From Actinomycetospora chiangmaiensis DSM 45062 (GTDB taxonomy: Bacteria > Actinomycetota > Actinomycetes > Mycobacteriales > Pseudonocardiaceae), in assembly GCF_000379625.1 (NCBI RefSeq), contig NZ_KB903217.1, positions 265,816 through 329,815 of the forward strand: a DNA stretch of 64,000 nucleotides, written 5' to 3'. Positions 35,032 through 42,930 of this stretch are shown one piece after another. Every line of letters starts with the position of its first letter. The stretch's first letter is position 1. The notes beneath the pieces were generated by a model that had not been told where the DNA came from, did not search any database, and saw only the letters and a list, made by a program, of their open reading frames with translations. The translations under genes and the position numbers were made by a program.

Positions 35032-36416
35032 CCGCCCTCGCCGACCGGCCGCGGCACGCGTCCCGCCCGGTCACCGCACCTGCCGTCGTGGACCGTCGCA
35101 TCCGTGCCGCCGCGGAGGCGGTCCTGTGCGCTTCGCTGGTCCTGGTCGCGTTCTGGTGGGCCACCGGCGGTGGCATCACCGATCTCGCCGGCTGGGCTTC
35201 GGGGCTGACCTCGCTGGGCCGGTTGACCGGGTTGTTGGCCTCGGTGCTGCTGCTGGTGCAGGTGCTGCTGATGGCCCGGGTCCCGGTGCTGGAGCGGGCC
35301 TTCGGGCAGGACCGGCTCGCCGGGATCCACCGCATCGTCGGGTTCACCTCGTTCACCGCGATGCTCGCCCACATCGGCCTGATCACCTGGGGGTACGCGG
35401 CCGGGGACCTCATCGCCACGCCGGGCGAGCTGTGGGACCTCACCGTGTCCTACCCGGGCATGCTGCTGGCCGCGGCCGGGACGCTGTGCCTGGTGCTGGT
35501 CGTGGTCACGAGCGTGAAGGCCGCGCGGGCGGCGCTGCGCTACGAGTCGTGGCACCTGCTGCACCTCTACGCCTACCTCGGTGTCGGGCTCGCCCTGCCC
35601 CACCAGCTCTGGACCGGGCAGGACTTCACCTCCTCACCGGCCCGCACCGTGTTCTGGTGGGTGCTGTGGGGGCTCGCCGCCGCTGCGGTCCTGCTCTGGC
35701 GCGTCGCCCTGCCGTTGCGGCGCAGCCTGCGCCACCGCCTCGTGGTCACCTCCGTGGTCGACGAGGGCGACGGGTGTTCCTCGGTGTACGTGACCGGCCG
35801 GCACCTGGCCGAGCTCGGTGCCCGGGCCGGGCAGTTCCTGAACTGGCGGTTCCTGTCCGGCGCCGGATGGACCCGGGCGCACCCGTACTCGCTCTCGGCC
35901 GCCCCGGACGGGCGGAGCCTGCGGATCACGGTCAAGGACCTCGGGGACGGCAGCGCCGAGCTGCCCGGGCTGCGGCCCGGGACCCGGGTGCTCGTCGAGG
36001 GCCCCTACGGCCGGCTGACCGACCGGGCCCGCACGGCGCCCAAGGTCGCCCTCATCGGTGCCGGGATCGGCATCACCCCGATGCGCGCACTCGCCGAGGA
36101 ACTCGCCGGTGACGTGGTCGTGCTGCACCGCTTCACCGGCGACCCGGTCTTCGCCCGCGAGTTCGCGGTGCTGGCGGCCGAGCGCGGCTTCGGCCTGGTC
36201 CCGCTGCCCGGTCCGCGCCGGGCGCACGACTCCTGGCTCGGTGCGGGCGTCGGCGCCGTCGACGATCTGACCGCGCTGCGCGCCCGCGTCCCCGACATCG
36301 CCGAGCGCGAGAGCTACGTCTGCGGCCCCGGGCCGTGGACCCGGCTCGTCGTCAGGACCCTCCGCGCGGCCGGCGTCCCCGCCGAACGCATCCACACCGA
36401 GACCTTCGGATGGTGA
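35028..36416 (+). CDS. Ferric-reductase-like transmembrane flavoprotein
   Basis: 462 residues. About six membrane helices (AAAEAVLCASLVLVAFWWATGG, LTGLLASVLLLVQVLLMA, IVGFTSFTAMLAHIGLITWG, and others) hold His pairs that can bind haem (HRIVGF, HIGLI, WHLLHLYAYLGVGLALPHQ). A C-terminal FAD/NAD(P)H module follows: FLNWRFLS, HPYSLSAAPDG with the Ser-Ala FAD site, GPYGRLTD, and NADP-binding ALIGAGIGITPMRAL. It would transfer electrons from cytosolic NAD(P)H across the membrane. Start ATG 35028 overlaps the preceding gene by four bases. Downstream FMN-binding protein and ApbE overlap too, so electrons could pass to a flavin outside the cell. Confidence 0.9.
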   Translation: MTALADRPRHASRPVTAPAVVDRRIRAAAEAVLCASLVLVAFWWATGGGITDLAGWASGLTSLGRLTGLLASVLLLVQVLLMARVPVLERAFGQDRLAGIHRIVGFTSFTAMLAHIGLITWGYAAGDLIATPGELWDLTVSYPGMLLAAAGTLCLVLVVVTSVKAARAALRYESWHLLHLYAYLGVGLALPHQLWTGQDFTSSPARTVFWWVLWGLAAAAVLLWRVALPLRRSLRHRLVVTSVVDEGDGCSSVYVTGRHLAELGARAGQFLNWRFLSGAGWTRAHPYSLSAAPDGRSLRITVKDLGDGSAELPGLRPGTRVLVEGPYGRLTDRARTAPKVALIGAGIGITPMRALAEELAGDVVVLHRFTGDPVFAREFAVLAAERGFGLVPLPGPRRAHDSWLGAGVGAVDDLTALRARVPDIAERESYVCGPGPWTRLVVRTLRAAGVPAERIHTETFGW

Positions 36417-36922
36417 ACGTGCCTCCCCTGCGCTTCGACCGTGGCGCCCGCCGCATCGCCCTGTGGGGCCTGACCACGATCAGCACGGTCGCCCTGCTGT
36501 TCTCCTACAAGACCTCCACCTCGTCCTCGACGGCGAGCGAGGCGGCCCCCTCGGCGACGGGCACCACGACGGGCACCACCACGACGACGGGCGCCACCGC
36601 GACCCCGGTCGCCCCGGCGTCGAAGGCCAACTCGAGCACCTACACCGGCACCGTGACCGGCACGTCCGCCGACACCCGCTGGGGGCCGGTCCAGGTCCGG
36701 GTGAGCGTCGCGAGCGGGAGGATCACCGCCGTCGACGTCGTGGCGGAGCCCGACGGCAACGGCCGCGACCGCGAGATCAACGCCCAGGCCGTCCCCACCC
36801 TGGTCAGCGAGACCCTGCAGGCCCAGAGCGCGCAGATCGACATGGTCAGCGGGGCGACCTACACCTCCGAGGGCTACGTGGCGTCCCTGCAGAGCGCCCT
36901 CGACCAGGCCGGCCTCGCATGA
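36410..36922 (+). CDS. FMN-binding extracytoplasmic protein
   Basis: 170 residues. An N-terminal membrane helix (IALWGLTTISTVALLFSYK) and a Ser/Thr-rich linker with GTTTGTTTTTG lead to an FMN_bind domain: WGPVQVRVSVASGRI, a GRDREINAQAVPTLVSETLQ region, and the SGATYTSEGYVASLQSAL motif where FMN is covalently joined to Thr in the family. ApbE, which attaches the FMN, is encoded next with an ATGA overlap. ATG 36410 or GTG 36413 can start it; the latter overlaps the reductase stop by four bases. Confidence 0.88.
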   Translation: MVNVPPLRFDRGARRIALWGLTTISTVALLFSYKTSTSSSTASEAAPSATGTTTGTTTTTGATATPVAPASKANSSTYTGTVTGTSADTRWGPVQVRVSVASGRITAVDVVAEPDGNGRDREINAQAVPTLVSETLQAQSAQIDMVSGATYTSEGYVASLQSALDQAGLA

Positions 36923-37656
36923 CGATCCCCACGGCCCCCACGCGCCGCGTCGAGCACGTGATGGGCCTGCCGATCAGCCTGGCGCTGCGAGGGAGGAACG
37001 CCGAGGGCCCGGCCGCCGACATCGCCTGGCGGGCGGTCCTGTACTCCCTGCGCGCCGCCGACCACGTGTTCAGCACCTACCGGGCCGACTCCGTGGTCAG
37101 CCGCCTGAACCGCGGCGAGATCGCCCTCGACGACGCCCCCACCGAGGTCCACGAGGTCCTCGCGATCGCCGAACGGGCCCGACGCGCCACCGACGGTGCG
37201 TTCTCGGTGTGGCGCGACGGCACCCTCGACCCCAGCGGCGTGGTCAAGGGCTGGGCGGTGCAGCGCGCCTCGGCGGCGCTGCGCGACCTGCCCGACACCG
37301 ACGTCTGCCTCGCCGCCGGCGGCGACCTCGTCGCGTGGTCGGCGCACGAGCCGTGGCGCATCGGGATCGAGGACCCCCGCGACCCCACGGGCCTGATCGC
37401 GACCGTCCCGGTGACCGACGGCGCCGTCGCCTCCTCGGGCACCGCCCACCGCGGCACCCACCTCGTCGACGCCCGCACCGGCGCCGCGCCCGCGGGCATC
37501 GCCGGGGTCACCGTGCTGGCCGCCTCGCTCACCGACGCCGACGTCGACGCCACCGCCGCCTACGCCCTCGGACCCGACGCCCTCACCTGGCTACGACGAC
37601 GGGTCGGACGCACCGGCCTCGTCGTCTGGGCCGACGGCACCACCGCGACCTTCTGA
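36919..37656 (+). CDS. apbE: ApbE, FAD:protein FMN transferase
   Basis: 245 residues. It transfers FMN from FAD to Thr/Ser of FMN-binding proteins at the outer face. Seen: HVFSTYRADSVVSRLN, a DPSGVVKGWAVQRAS region, DVCLAAGGDLVAWSAHEP (the AGGD motif), SSGTAHRGTHLVDARTG and a late AYALGPDALTWL. It lacks an obvious signal peptide or lipobox, so it may act in the cytosol or be secreted in an untypical way. Its natural substrate is the preceding FMN-binding protein (four-base overlap). At 245 residues it is shorter than many ApbE proteins but within family range. Confidence 0.9.
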   Translation: MTIPTAPTRRVEHVMGLPISLALRGRNAEGPAADIAWRAVLYSLRAADHVFSTYRADSVVSRLNRGEIALDDAPTEVHEVLAIAERARRATDGAFSVWRDGTLDPSGVVKGWAVQRASAALRDLPDTDVCLAAGGDLVAWSAHEPWRIGIEDPRDPTGLIATVPVTDGAVASSGTAHRGTHLVDARTGAAPAGIAGVTVLAASLTDADVDATAAYALGPDALTWLRRRVGRTGLVVWADGTTATF

Positions 37657-37673
37657 CCGGCTCTGGGACGATC

Positions 37674-40214
37674 ATGTCCATGACCACCGTGACGACGGCG
37701 GGTCTGACCGCCGCCGAGGCCGCACGGCGGGCCGGCGAGGGCCGGGCCAACACCCCGGTCCGCGGCTCGAGCCGGACCACCGCGACGATCCTGCGGACCA
37801 CCGTCTTCTCCCTCTACAACAACATCCTGTTCGTCATCGGCATCGGGCTGCTGGCGCTCGGCCGGTACTCCGATGCGCTCGTCAGCGTCGGTCTCGGCAT
37901 CATCAACGCCGCGCTCTCGGCGGTGCAGGAGCTGCGCGCGCACCGCGCCCTGGACCGGCTGCAGCTGCTCGCCCGCGAGCCGGTGACGGTGCTGCGCGAC
38001 GGGTCCGAGACCGACGTCCCGCCGACCGAGGTCGTCGAGGGCGACCTGCTGCGGGTGCGCGGCGGCGCGCAGGTGGTGGTCGACGGGCCGCTGGTCGAGG
38101 GCGCCGTGGAGGCCGACGAGTCGCTGCTGACCGGCGAGTCCGACCCGGTCCCCAAGCCGGTCGGCGCGACGCTGCTCTCCGGCAGCGCGATCGCCTCGGG
38201 CCAGGGGTGGCAGCAGGCGGAGGCGGTGGGCGCCGCGAGCCACGCCGGCCGACTGACCCTGGCCGCGCGGGCCGACACCACCGACGTGACCCCGCTGCAG
38301 TGGCGCATCGACCTCGTCGTGCGGCTGGTCATCCTCCTCGTGGTGCTGATGAGCGGCGCGATCCTCGCCCAGGCCCTGCTGGACGGCTCGACGGTGCTGC
38401 GCTTCGTGCAGACCTCGGCCGTGCTCTCCGGGCTGGTGCCCTACGGGCTGTTCTTCCTCATCGCGGTCGCCTACTCGGTCGGCGGCGCCCGGATCGCGGG
38501 GCAGGGCGCGCTGGTGCAGCAGACCAACGCGGTGGAGGCCATCAGCCGCGTCGACGTCGTCTGCACCGACAAGACCGGCACGTTGACCAGCGGGGACCTC
38601 GCGCTGGTCGAGGTGGTGGAGATCAGCGACTCCCCCGTGCGCGAGCTGCTCGGCACCCTGGCCCGCTCCGTGTGCACCACCAACGCGACGACCGCCGCCC
38701 TGGCCGACCTCCCCGGACGGCAGGTGGTCGGTGACGACGAGGTCGAGTTCCGCTCCGCCCTGCGCTGGAGCGGCCTCGTGCTGCCGTATGCCGCCGCCCC
38801 GGAGGCGTCCGCGCGCCGGACGCTCGTCCTCGGGGCGCCGTCGGTGATCGTCGGGCAGCTCGCCGACGGCGAGGTGATCGTCGACCTGGTCGAGCGGGAG
38901 TCCCGTGCCCGCGCCGAGCGCGGCTTCCGCGTGCTGGTGCTGGCCTCGTCGTCGGGACCGCTGCGCGACGCCGACGGGCGCCCCACGCTGCCACGGCTGC
39001 GCGCGGAGGCCCTCGTGGTCCTCGGCGACGAGCTGCGGGCCGGCGTGGCGGACACCCTCGCGGGCCTCGCGGTCGACGGCGTGGCGGTGAAGGTCATCTC
39101 CGGGGACGACCCGGTGACGGTCGCCGCGCTGGCGCGCCGGGCCGGACTGGTCGGGACCGCGGTGTCCGGGGCGGAGCTGGCGGCGCTCCCGCAGGACGCG
39201 TTCGACGAGATCGTCGACGCGACCACGGTGTTCGGGCGGATCGCGCCGGAGCAGAAGGAGGAGATCGTCGCCGCGCTGCGACGACGGGGCCACCACGTGG
39301 CGATGGTCGGGGACGGCGTCAACGACGCGCGGGCCCTCAAGCGGGCGCACGTCGGCGTCGCGATGCGCTCGGGCAGCTCGGTGACTCGGGACGTCGCCGA
39401 CATCGTGCTGCTCGACGACTCCTTCGCCACGCTCCCGCCCGCCCGGACCGAGGGCCGCCGCATCGTGGCCGGGGTCGGCTCGTCGATGTACCTGTTCCTG
39501 GCCCGGGTGATGATCCAGATGCTGGTCATCCTCACGGTGACGCTGCTCGGGCTCGGCTTCCCGTACACCCCGACCCAGGTCGGGCTCACCCTGTTCACCG
39601 TCGGGCTGCCGACGTTCTTTCTCACCCTGTGGGCCCGCCCGGCCCCGCCCGCCGAGGACCTGCTGGTCTCGCTGGCTCGCTTCGTGCTGCCGGTCGGCAT
39701 CCTGACCGCGGGGTTCGCCACCGCCGTCTATGCCTTCCTCTACGAGTTCGTCCGACGCGGCCTGACCGGCACGGGCGCGTCGCGCGTGGCGGGCGTCTTC
39801 GAGGACTACACCGGCCTGGCGCGCACCGATCCCACGTTCGTCACCGCCTCGGCCACGCTGGGCGCGCAGAGCGGGCTGTCGGTGTTCGTCTCGACCACGG
39901 CGATCGTGCTGATCCTGCTGCTGGAGCCGCCGCACCGGATCTTCAGCGCGTGGCGGCCGGTGTCCGACGACCGGCGCCCGACCTGGCTCGCCCTCGGGCT
40001 GTTCGTGGCCTTCGCCGTCGTGCTCGTGGTGCCGGCCACCCGCTCCTACTTCGGCCTGACCGCGCCCGACCCGCCCGTGCTCTACGTCAGCGGGGTCGCG
40101 CTCGTGGGGTGGTTCACGGTCCTCACCCTGGCGCTGCGCTACCGGCTGCTCGAGCGGGCCGTCGGCCTGTCACCGCGGGACGGTGAGCGCGCCGGGACGC
40201 GCACCCACCACTAG
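37674..40214 (+). CDS. Cation-transporting P-type ATPase, CtpE-like
   Basis: 846 residues, integral membrane. Actuator motif TGES is present in DESLLTGESDPVP; the phosphorylated Asp is in CTDKTGTLTSG (residue about 299); MVGDGVNDARALKRAHVGVAM marks the hinge/P-domain. A C-terminal block of about six helices starts at MYLFLARVMIQMLVILTV. The N-terminal LYNNILFVIGIGLLALGRYSDAL matches mycobacterial CtpE, which imports Ca2+; the substrate here is inferred as Ca2+. It overlaps the following minus-strand transpeptidase by its last codons. No metal-binding N-terminal domain is seen. Confidence 0.9.
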   Translation: MSMTTVTTAGLTAAEAARRAGEGRANTPVRGSSRTTATILRTTVFSLYNNILFVIGIGLLALGRYSDALVSVGLGIINAALSAVQELRAHRALDRLQLLAREPVTVLRDGSETDVPPTEVVEGDLLRVRGGAQVVVDGPLVEGAVEADESLLTGESDPVPKPVGATLLSGSAIASGQGWQQAEAVGAASHAGRLTLAARADTTDVTPLQWRIDLVVRLVILLVVLMSGAILAQALLDGSTVLRFVQTSAVLSGLVPYGLFFLIAVAYSVGGARIAGQGALVQQTNAVEAISRVDVVCTDKTGTLTSGDLALVEVVEISDSPVRELLGTLARSVCTTNATTAALADLPGRQVVGDDEVEFRSALRWSGLVLPYAAAPEASARRTLVLGAPSVIVGQLADGEVIVDLVERESRARAERGFRVLVLASSSGPLRDADGRPTLPRLRAEALVVLGDELRAGVADTLAGLAVDGVAVKVISGDDPVTVAALARRAGLVGTAVSGAELAALPQDAFDEIVDATTVFGRIAPEQKEEIVAALRRRGHHVAMVGDGVNDARALKRAHVGVAMRSGSSVTRDVADIVLLDDSFATLPPARTEGRRIVAGVGSSMYLFLARVMIQMLVILTVTLLGLGFPYTPTQVGLTLFTVGLPTFFLTLWARPAPPAEDLLVSLARFVLPVGILTAGFATAVYAFLYEFVRRGLTGTGASRVAGVFEDYTGLARTDPTFVTASATLGAQSGLSVFVSTTAIVLILLLEPPHRIFSAWRPVSDDRRPTWLALGLFVAFAVVLVVPATRSYFGLTAPDPPVLYVSGVALVGWFTVLTLALRYRLLERAVGLSPRDGERAGTRTHH

Positions 40215-41038
40215 AAGACGGTGACCCCGTCGCCGGGCCGCAGGTGCTCGTAGAACGTCGCCGCGTCGGTGGCGGAGAGGTGGATGCAGCCGTTCGACGA
40301 CGTCGTCAGGCTGCCCTCGTGGAACGCGATCCCGCCCGTGGCGAAGTAGACCGCGTGGTGCATCGGCTCGTCGAACTCCGAGCTGAACGCGTCGGCGTCC
40401 TTCCACAGCACGTGGAACTCACCGGTGGGGGTCGCCGAGGACGTCGGACCCGGCGGCCGGAGGAAGGTGTCCGTGCCCGGCAGCATCGGCACGGGGCCGA
40501 CAGTGACCTTCCCGTCGCGCTGCAGCCACGCCTTGCGGGCCACGAGGTCGACGCACGCGCTCGTGCCGACCGGGCACCGCGCGAGCTCCGCCGGGGTCAC
40601 GACGCCGGGTGAGGGCGGGGGAGCGGGCGCAGCGGGGGGCGCGGCCGTCGGTGCGGGGGGCGCGGCGGTCATCGCCGTGGCGACCGGGGCGGGGCTCCGT
40701 TGCTCGGCGAAGAGCACCAGCACCGTGCCCATGGCGAGCAGCACCGCGACCGCCGCGAGTGCGACCGGGAAGGTCCGCCACCGCGGGGCCCGCCGGGTCG
40801 CCGGAGCCCGTCGGGCCCCGGCCGACGTATGCGACCGCTGCGCCGGGACCGGGCGACCCGACGCGCCCGCCGGACGGCGTGGCGCGGGGGGCCGGCGGAC
40901 ACCGGCGGGCCGGGGCTCGACCGCGAGCGGCCGCGCCGGGGAGCGCAGGGTGCGTTCGCGGGTGCTCCGGGCGGAGTGGCGGGAGGCGATGGTGCGACTC
41001 CTTCCTCCACGACGACCGGGCGGGCCCACGGTAGCCAC
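40211..41038 (-). CDS. L,D-transpeptidase (YkuD domain)
   Basis: 275 residues. The N-terminal 85 are Arg/Pro/Ala-rich (cytoplasmic), followed by one membrane helix (TFPVALAAVAVLLAMGTVLVLF) and an Ala/Pro-rich spacer. The YkuD catalytic domain carries ACVDLVARKAWLQ, TPTGEFHVLWK, and the active-site motif AFHEGSLTTSSNGCIHL with catalytic Cys. It should crosslink meso-diaminopimelate residues (3-3 bonds) of peptidoglycan, outside the membrane. Stops of this gene and the ATPase overlap by three bases in convergent order. A shorter start is possible. Confidence 0.88.
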   Translation of the reverse strand: MATVGPPGRRGGRSRTIASRHSARSTRERTLRSPARPLAVEPRPAGVRRPPAPRRPAGASGRPVPAQRSHTSAGARRAPATRRAPRWRTFPVALAAVAVLLAMGTVLVLFAEQRSPAPVATAMTAAPPAPTAAPPAAPAPPPSPGVVTPAELARCPVGTSACVDLVARKAWLQRDGKVTVGPVPMLPGTDTFLRPPGPTSSATPTGEFHVLWKDADAFSSEFDEPMHHAVYFATGGIAFHEGSLTTSSNGCIHLSATDAATFYEHLRPGDGVTVF

Positions 41039-41113
41039 GCCCCACGGCGCCCCACGGCTCGGGTAGGAGGGCTGCCCCTCGATCGGGGGGACGAAAACCC
41101 CAGCCCGGGACGA

Positions 41114-41530
41114 TCAGCGACGTTCGAGCAGCACGACCGGGATCGTCCGGCTGGTCTTGGCCTCGTAGTCGGCGAATCCGGGGTAGCGCTGCTTCTGCGT
41201 CTCCCACACCGGCTCGCGCTCGTCGGCGGGCAGATCGCGGGCGCGCACCGGCACGGTGTCGATCGTCTCGCCGTCCCCCACCTCGATCGAGACGTCGGGG
41301 TGGGCGAGCAGGTTGTGGTACCAGTCCGGGTTGTCCGGGGCCCCGGCCTTGGAGGCGAACACGGCGTACCCGTCGCCCACCTGCTGGTACATCATCGGGC
41401 TCAGTCGGTCCGCCCCGCTGCGGCGTCCGACGTGGTGGAGCAGGAGCAGCGGGGCGCCCTCGAACTGCCCACCGACCCGTCCGCCGTGGGAACGGAACTC
41501 CTCGATGACCTGCTGGTTCCAGTCGCTCAT
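41114..41530 (-). CDS. F420-type (deazaflavin-dependent) nitroreductase family protein
   Basis: 138 residues. The Ddn-like signature is visible: PLLLLHHVGRRSGADRLSPM, GYAVFASKAGAPDNPDWYHNLLAHPDVSIEVGD and a C-terminal RYPGFADYEAKTSRTIPVVLLERR. Members use F420 or related cofactors for reductions; several are anchored to membranes. The substrate is unknown. It diverges from the short unknown gene at 41548 by 17 bp. Confidence 0.9.
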   Translation of the reverse strand: MSDWNQQVIEEFRSHGGRVGGQFEGAPLLLLHHVGRRSGADRLSPMMYQQVGDGYAVFASKAGAPDNPDWYHNLLAHPDVSIEVGDGETIDTVPVRARDLPADEREPVWETQKQRYPGFADYEAKTSRTIPVVLLERR

Positions 41531-41547
41531 GGGCCCAGTGTCCCGCC

Positions 41548-42177
41548 GTGCCTGACGTCGCGGCAGGGTCGGTCGACCCCGTGCTGATCGAGGAGTTCGG
41601 ACCGCTGGAGCTCTGGACGGCCACCGTGACCCCGGTCCGCGGCGCCCGCCGCGCGGGTCGGGAGCGACTGGGCCGGCTCTCCGGGTCCTTCCGGGCGGCC
41701 GAGCGCATCCGGGAACGGGGCGGGAGGCTGCTCGACGTCGCCTACCCGACCTTCGAGCGCCAGACCGGGCTCGACCCGACCGTGCCGCCGACCGCGCTCG
41801 AGCGCGACGCGCGCGAGGTGGTGGTGACCGGCGCGCTGATGTCCACCCACCCGGTCGACGACGTCCGGCTGGCGGTGCTCGCCGAGGTCGGGGTGCCGCT
41901 GACCGCCCTCGACGCGGCGGCGACGAGCGGGCCCTGGCGCCTCACCACGACCCACGGTGAGCCCTACCGCGACGGGACCCCGACCACGCCGGGCGATCTC
42001 GTCGTCATGGACGCCCACGGCCCCGTCGCGCCCGTGATGGGGGACCCGCCCGGACGCCTCGCGGCGGGCCCGCGCAGCCGGGCGGTGGTCCTCTACGCCG
42101 TCCGCGTGCCCGGGATGGCGAGCTGGGAGGTCAGCGAGGCGGTCTGGCGGGCGGCGAACTACCTGGCGGAGACGTAG
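41548..42177 (+). CDS. Unknown protein, stop codon within repeat family C
   Basis: 209 residues, soluble, no membrane segment. The sequence has RLLDVAYPTFERQTGL, VTGALMSTHPVDDVRLAVLAEV and a late RLAAGPRSRAVVLYAVRVPGMASWEVSE, but I recognise no family. GTG 41548 is the first possible start, 17 bp from the divergent F420-type gene. The last three residues (AET) and the TAG stop come from the first unit of a three-unit repeat C array; without it the frame would be longer or different. Confidence 0.6.
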   Translation: MPDVAAGSVDPVLIEEFGPLELWTATVTPVRGARRAGRERLGRLSGSFRAAERIRERGGRLLDVAYPTFERQTGLDPTVPPTALERDAREVVVTGALMSTHPVDDVRLAVLAEVGVPLTALDAAATSGPWRLTTTHGEPYRDGTPTTPGDLVVMDAHGPVAPVMGDPPGRLAAGPRSRAVVLYAVRVPGMASWEVSEAVWRAANYLAET

Positions 42178-42274
42178 CGCAGCGGAGCTCGACCGTCGGG
42201 CCGGAGACGTAGCGCAGCGGAGCTCGACCGTCGGGCCGGAGACGTAGCGCAGCGGAGCTCGACCATCCGGGCCG
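42168..42274 (+). repeat. Repeat family C array, three tandem 35-bp units
   Basis: Units start at 42168, 42203 and 42238, each GGAGACGTAGCGCAGCGGAG followed by CTCGACC(G/A)TC(C)GGGCC. The first supplies the stop codon (TAG 42175-42177) of the gene at 41548. The remaining part up to the next gene (42275-42356) shows only a ribosome site GGGAGGGGAG. Confidence 0.9.
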
Positions 42275-42356
42275 AGACCTGATCTGGCGTCCGGGCGGTC
42301 CGGCGAGCACACTCTCCGGGGTTCTCGTAGTGGCTCGTCGTGGGAGGGGAGCGCCG

Positions 42357-42827
42357 GTGACATCGACCGAACCGCGCCCGGATCTCGCGCTCGCGATCCT
42401 CGACGCGCCGGAGACCGTCGCCTCGCGGCGCGGGCTGCGCGACCAGGTCGCGGCGCTGCAGGAGCGGCTGCGGCTCGCCCTCGAGGCGGACTGGGCGCCG
42501 GAGGTGCTCGCCGCGGCCGCCGTCGTGCCGGTCGCCGAACGCCCGCGGCTGCTCGACCTGGGCGAGCTGGAGCGGGTCCGCGACGACCTCGTGGCCTCCC
42601 TCGACGCGGTCCGCGAGGCCGTGCTCGTCCGCCGCGAGCGCCACGCCGCGAACCGGGCGCTGCTCGAGCGGATGTTCGAGGACCCCGACGCCCACCGCGG
42701 CGTCCGGCTCACCACCGACGACCTCGGGCTGCCCGGGTGCTGCCGCTGGCAGGTCTCGCCGGTGCTCGGCGTGGTAGGGCGGCTCGCCGGCTGGTGGCGC
42801 GTGAAGGTGTCTTCCGGCTGCCCTTGA
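42357..42827 (+). CDS. Conserved hypothetical protein
   Basis: 156 residues, helical. RRGLRDQVAALQERLRLALEA and LDLGELERVRDDLVASLDAVREAVLVRRERHAANRALLERM point to a coiled-coil-like protein, ending with a Cys/Trp-rich segment CCRWQVSPVLGVVGRLAGWWRVKVSSGC that may bind a metal or a cofactor. The strong ribosome site GGGAGGGGAG (42342-42351) supports GTG 42357. No family recognised. A repeat A hairpin follows before recC. Confidence 0.65.
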   Translation: MTSTEPRPDLALAILDAPETVASRRGLRDQVAALQERLRLALEADWAPEVLAAAAVVPVAERPRLLDLGELERVRDDLVASLDAVREAVLVRRERHAANRALLERMFEDPDAHRGVRLTTDDLGLPGCCRWQVSPVLGVVGRLAGWWRVKVSSGCP

Positions 42828-42838
42828 CGCTTCGCGCC

Positions 42839-42892
42839 GTGAGCACTTTCCGTGGCTGCTGCCACGGAAAGTGCTCACGAGGCGCAGCCACC
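42839..42892. repeat. Repeat family A hairpin with tail
   Basis: A perfect 17-bp stem, GTGAGCACTTTCCGTGG (42839-42855) and CCACGGAAAGTGCTCAC (42862-42878), with a 6-base loop, then the tail ACGAGGCGCAGCCACC. Outer 15 bp and tail match the copy at 2703-2754. It follows the stop at 42827 and precedes recC by about 40 bp, so it may end transcription of the small gene. Confidence 0.85.
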
Positions 42893-42930
42893 TCCGAGGC
42901 TGTCGGGGGGCGCGGCTAGCGTGCCGGGGC

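Noticed and set aside
36919-37656. Signal peptide or lipobox for ApbE
   Set aside because: N-terminus is TIPTAPTRRVEHVMGLPISL without a hydrophobic core or Cys.
42168-42274. CRISPR-like or origin-like direct repeats
   Set aside because: Three contiguous 35-bp units without spacers; same family as in recB; no replication gene nearby.
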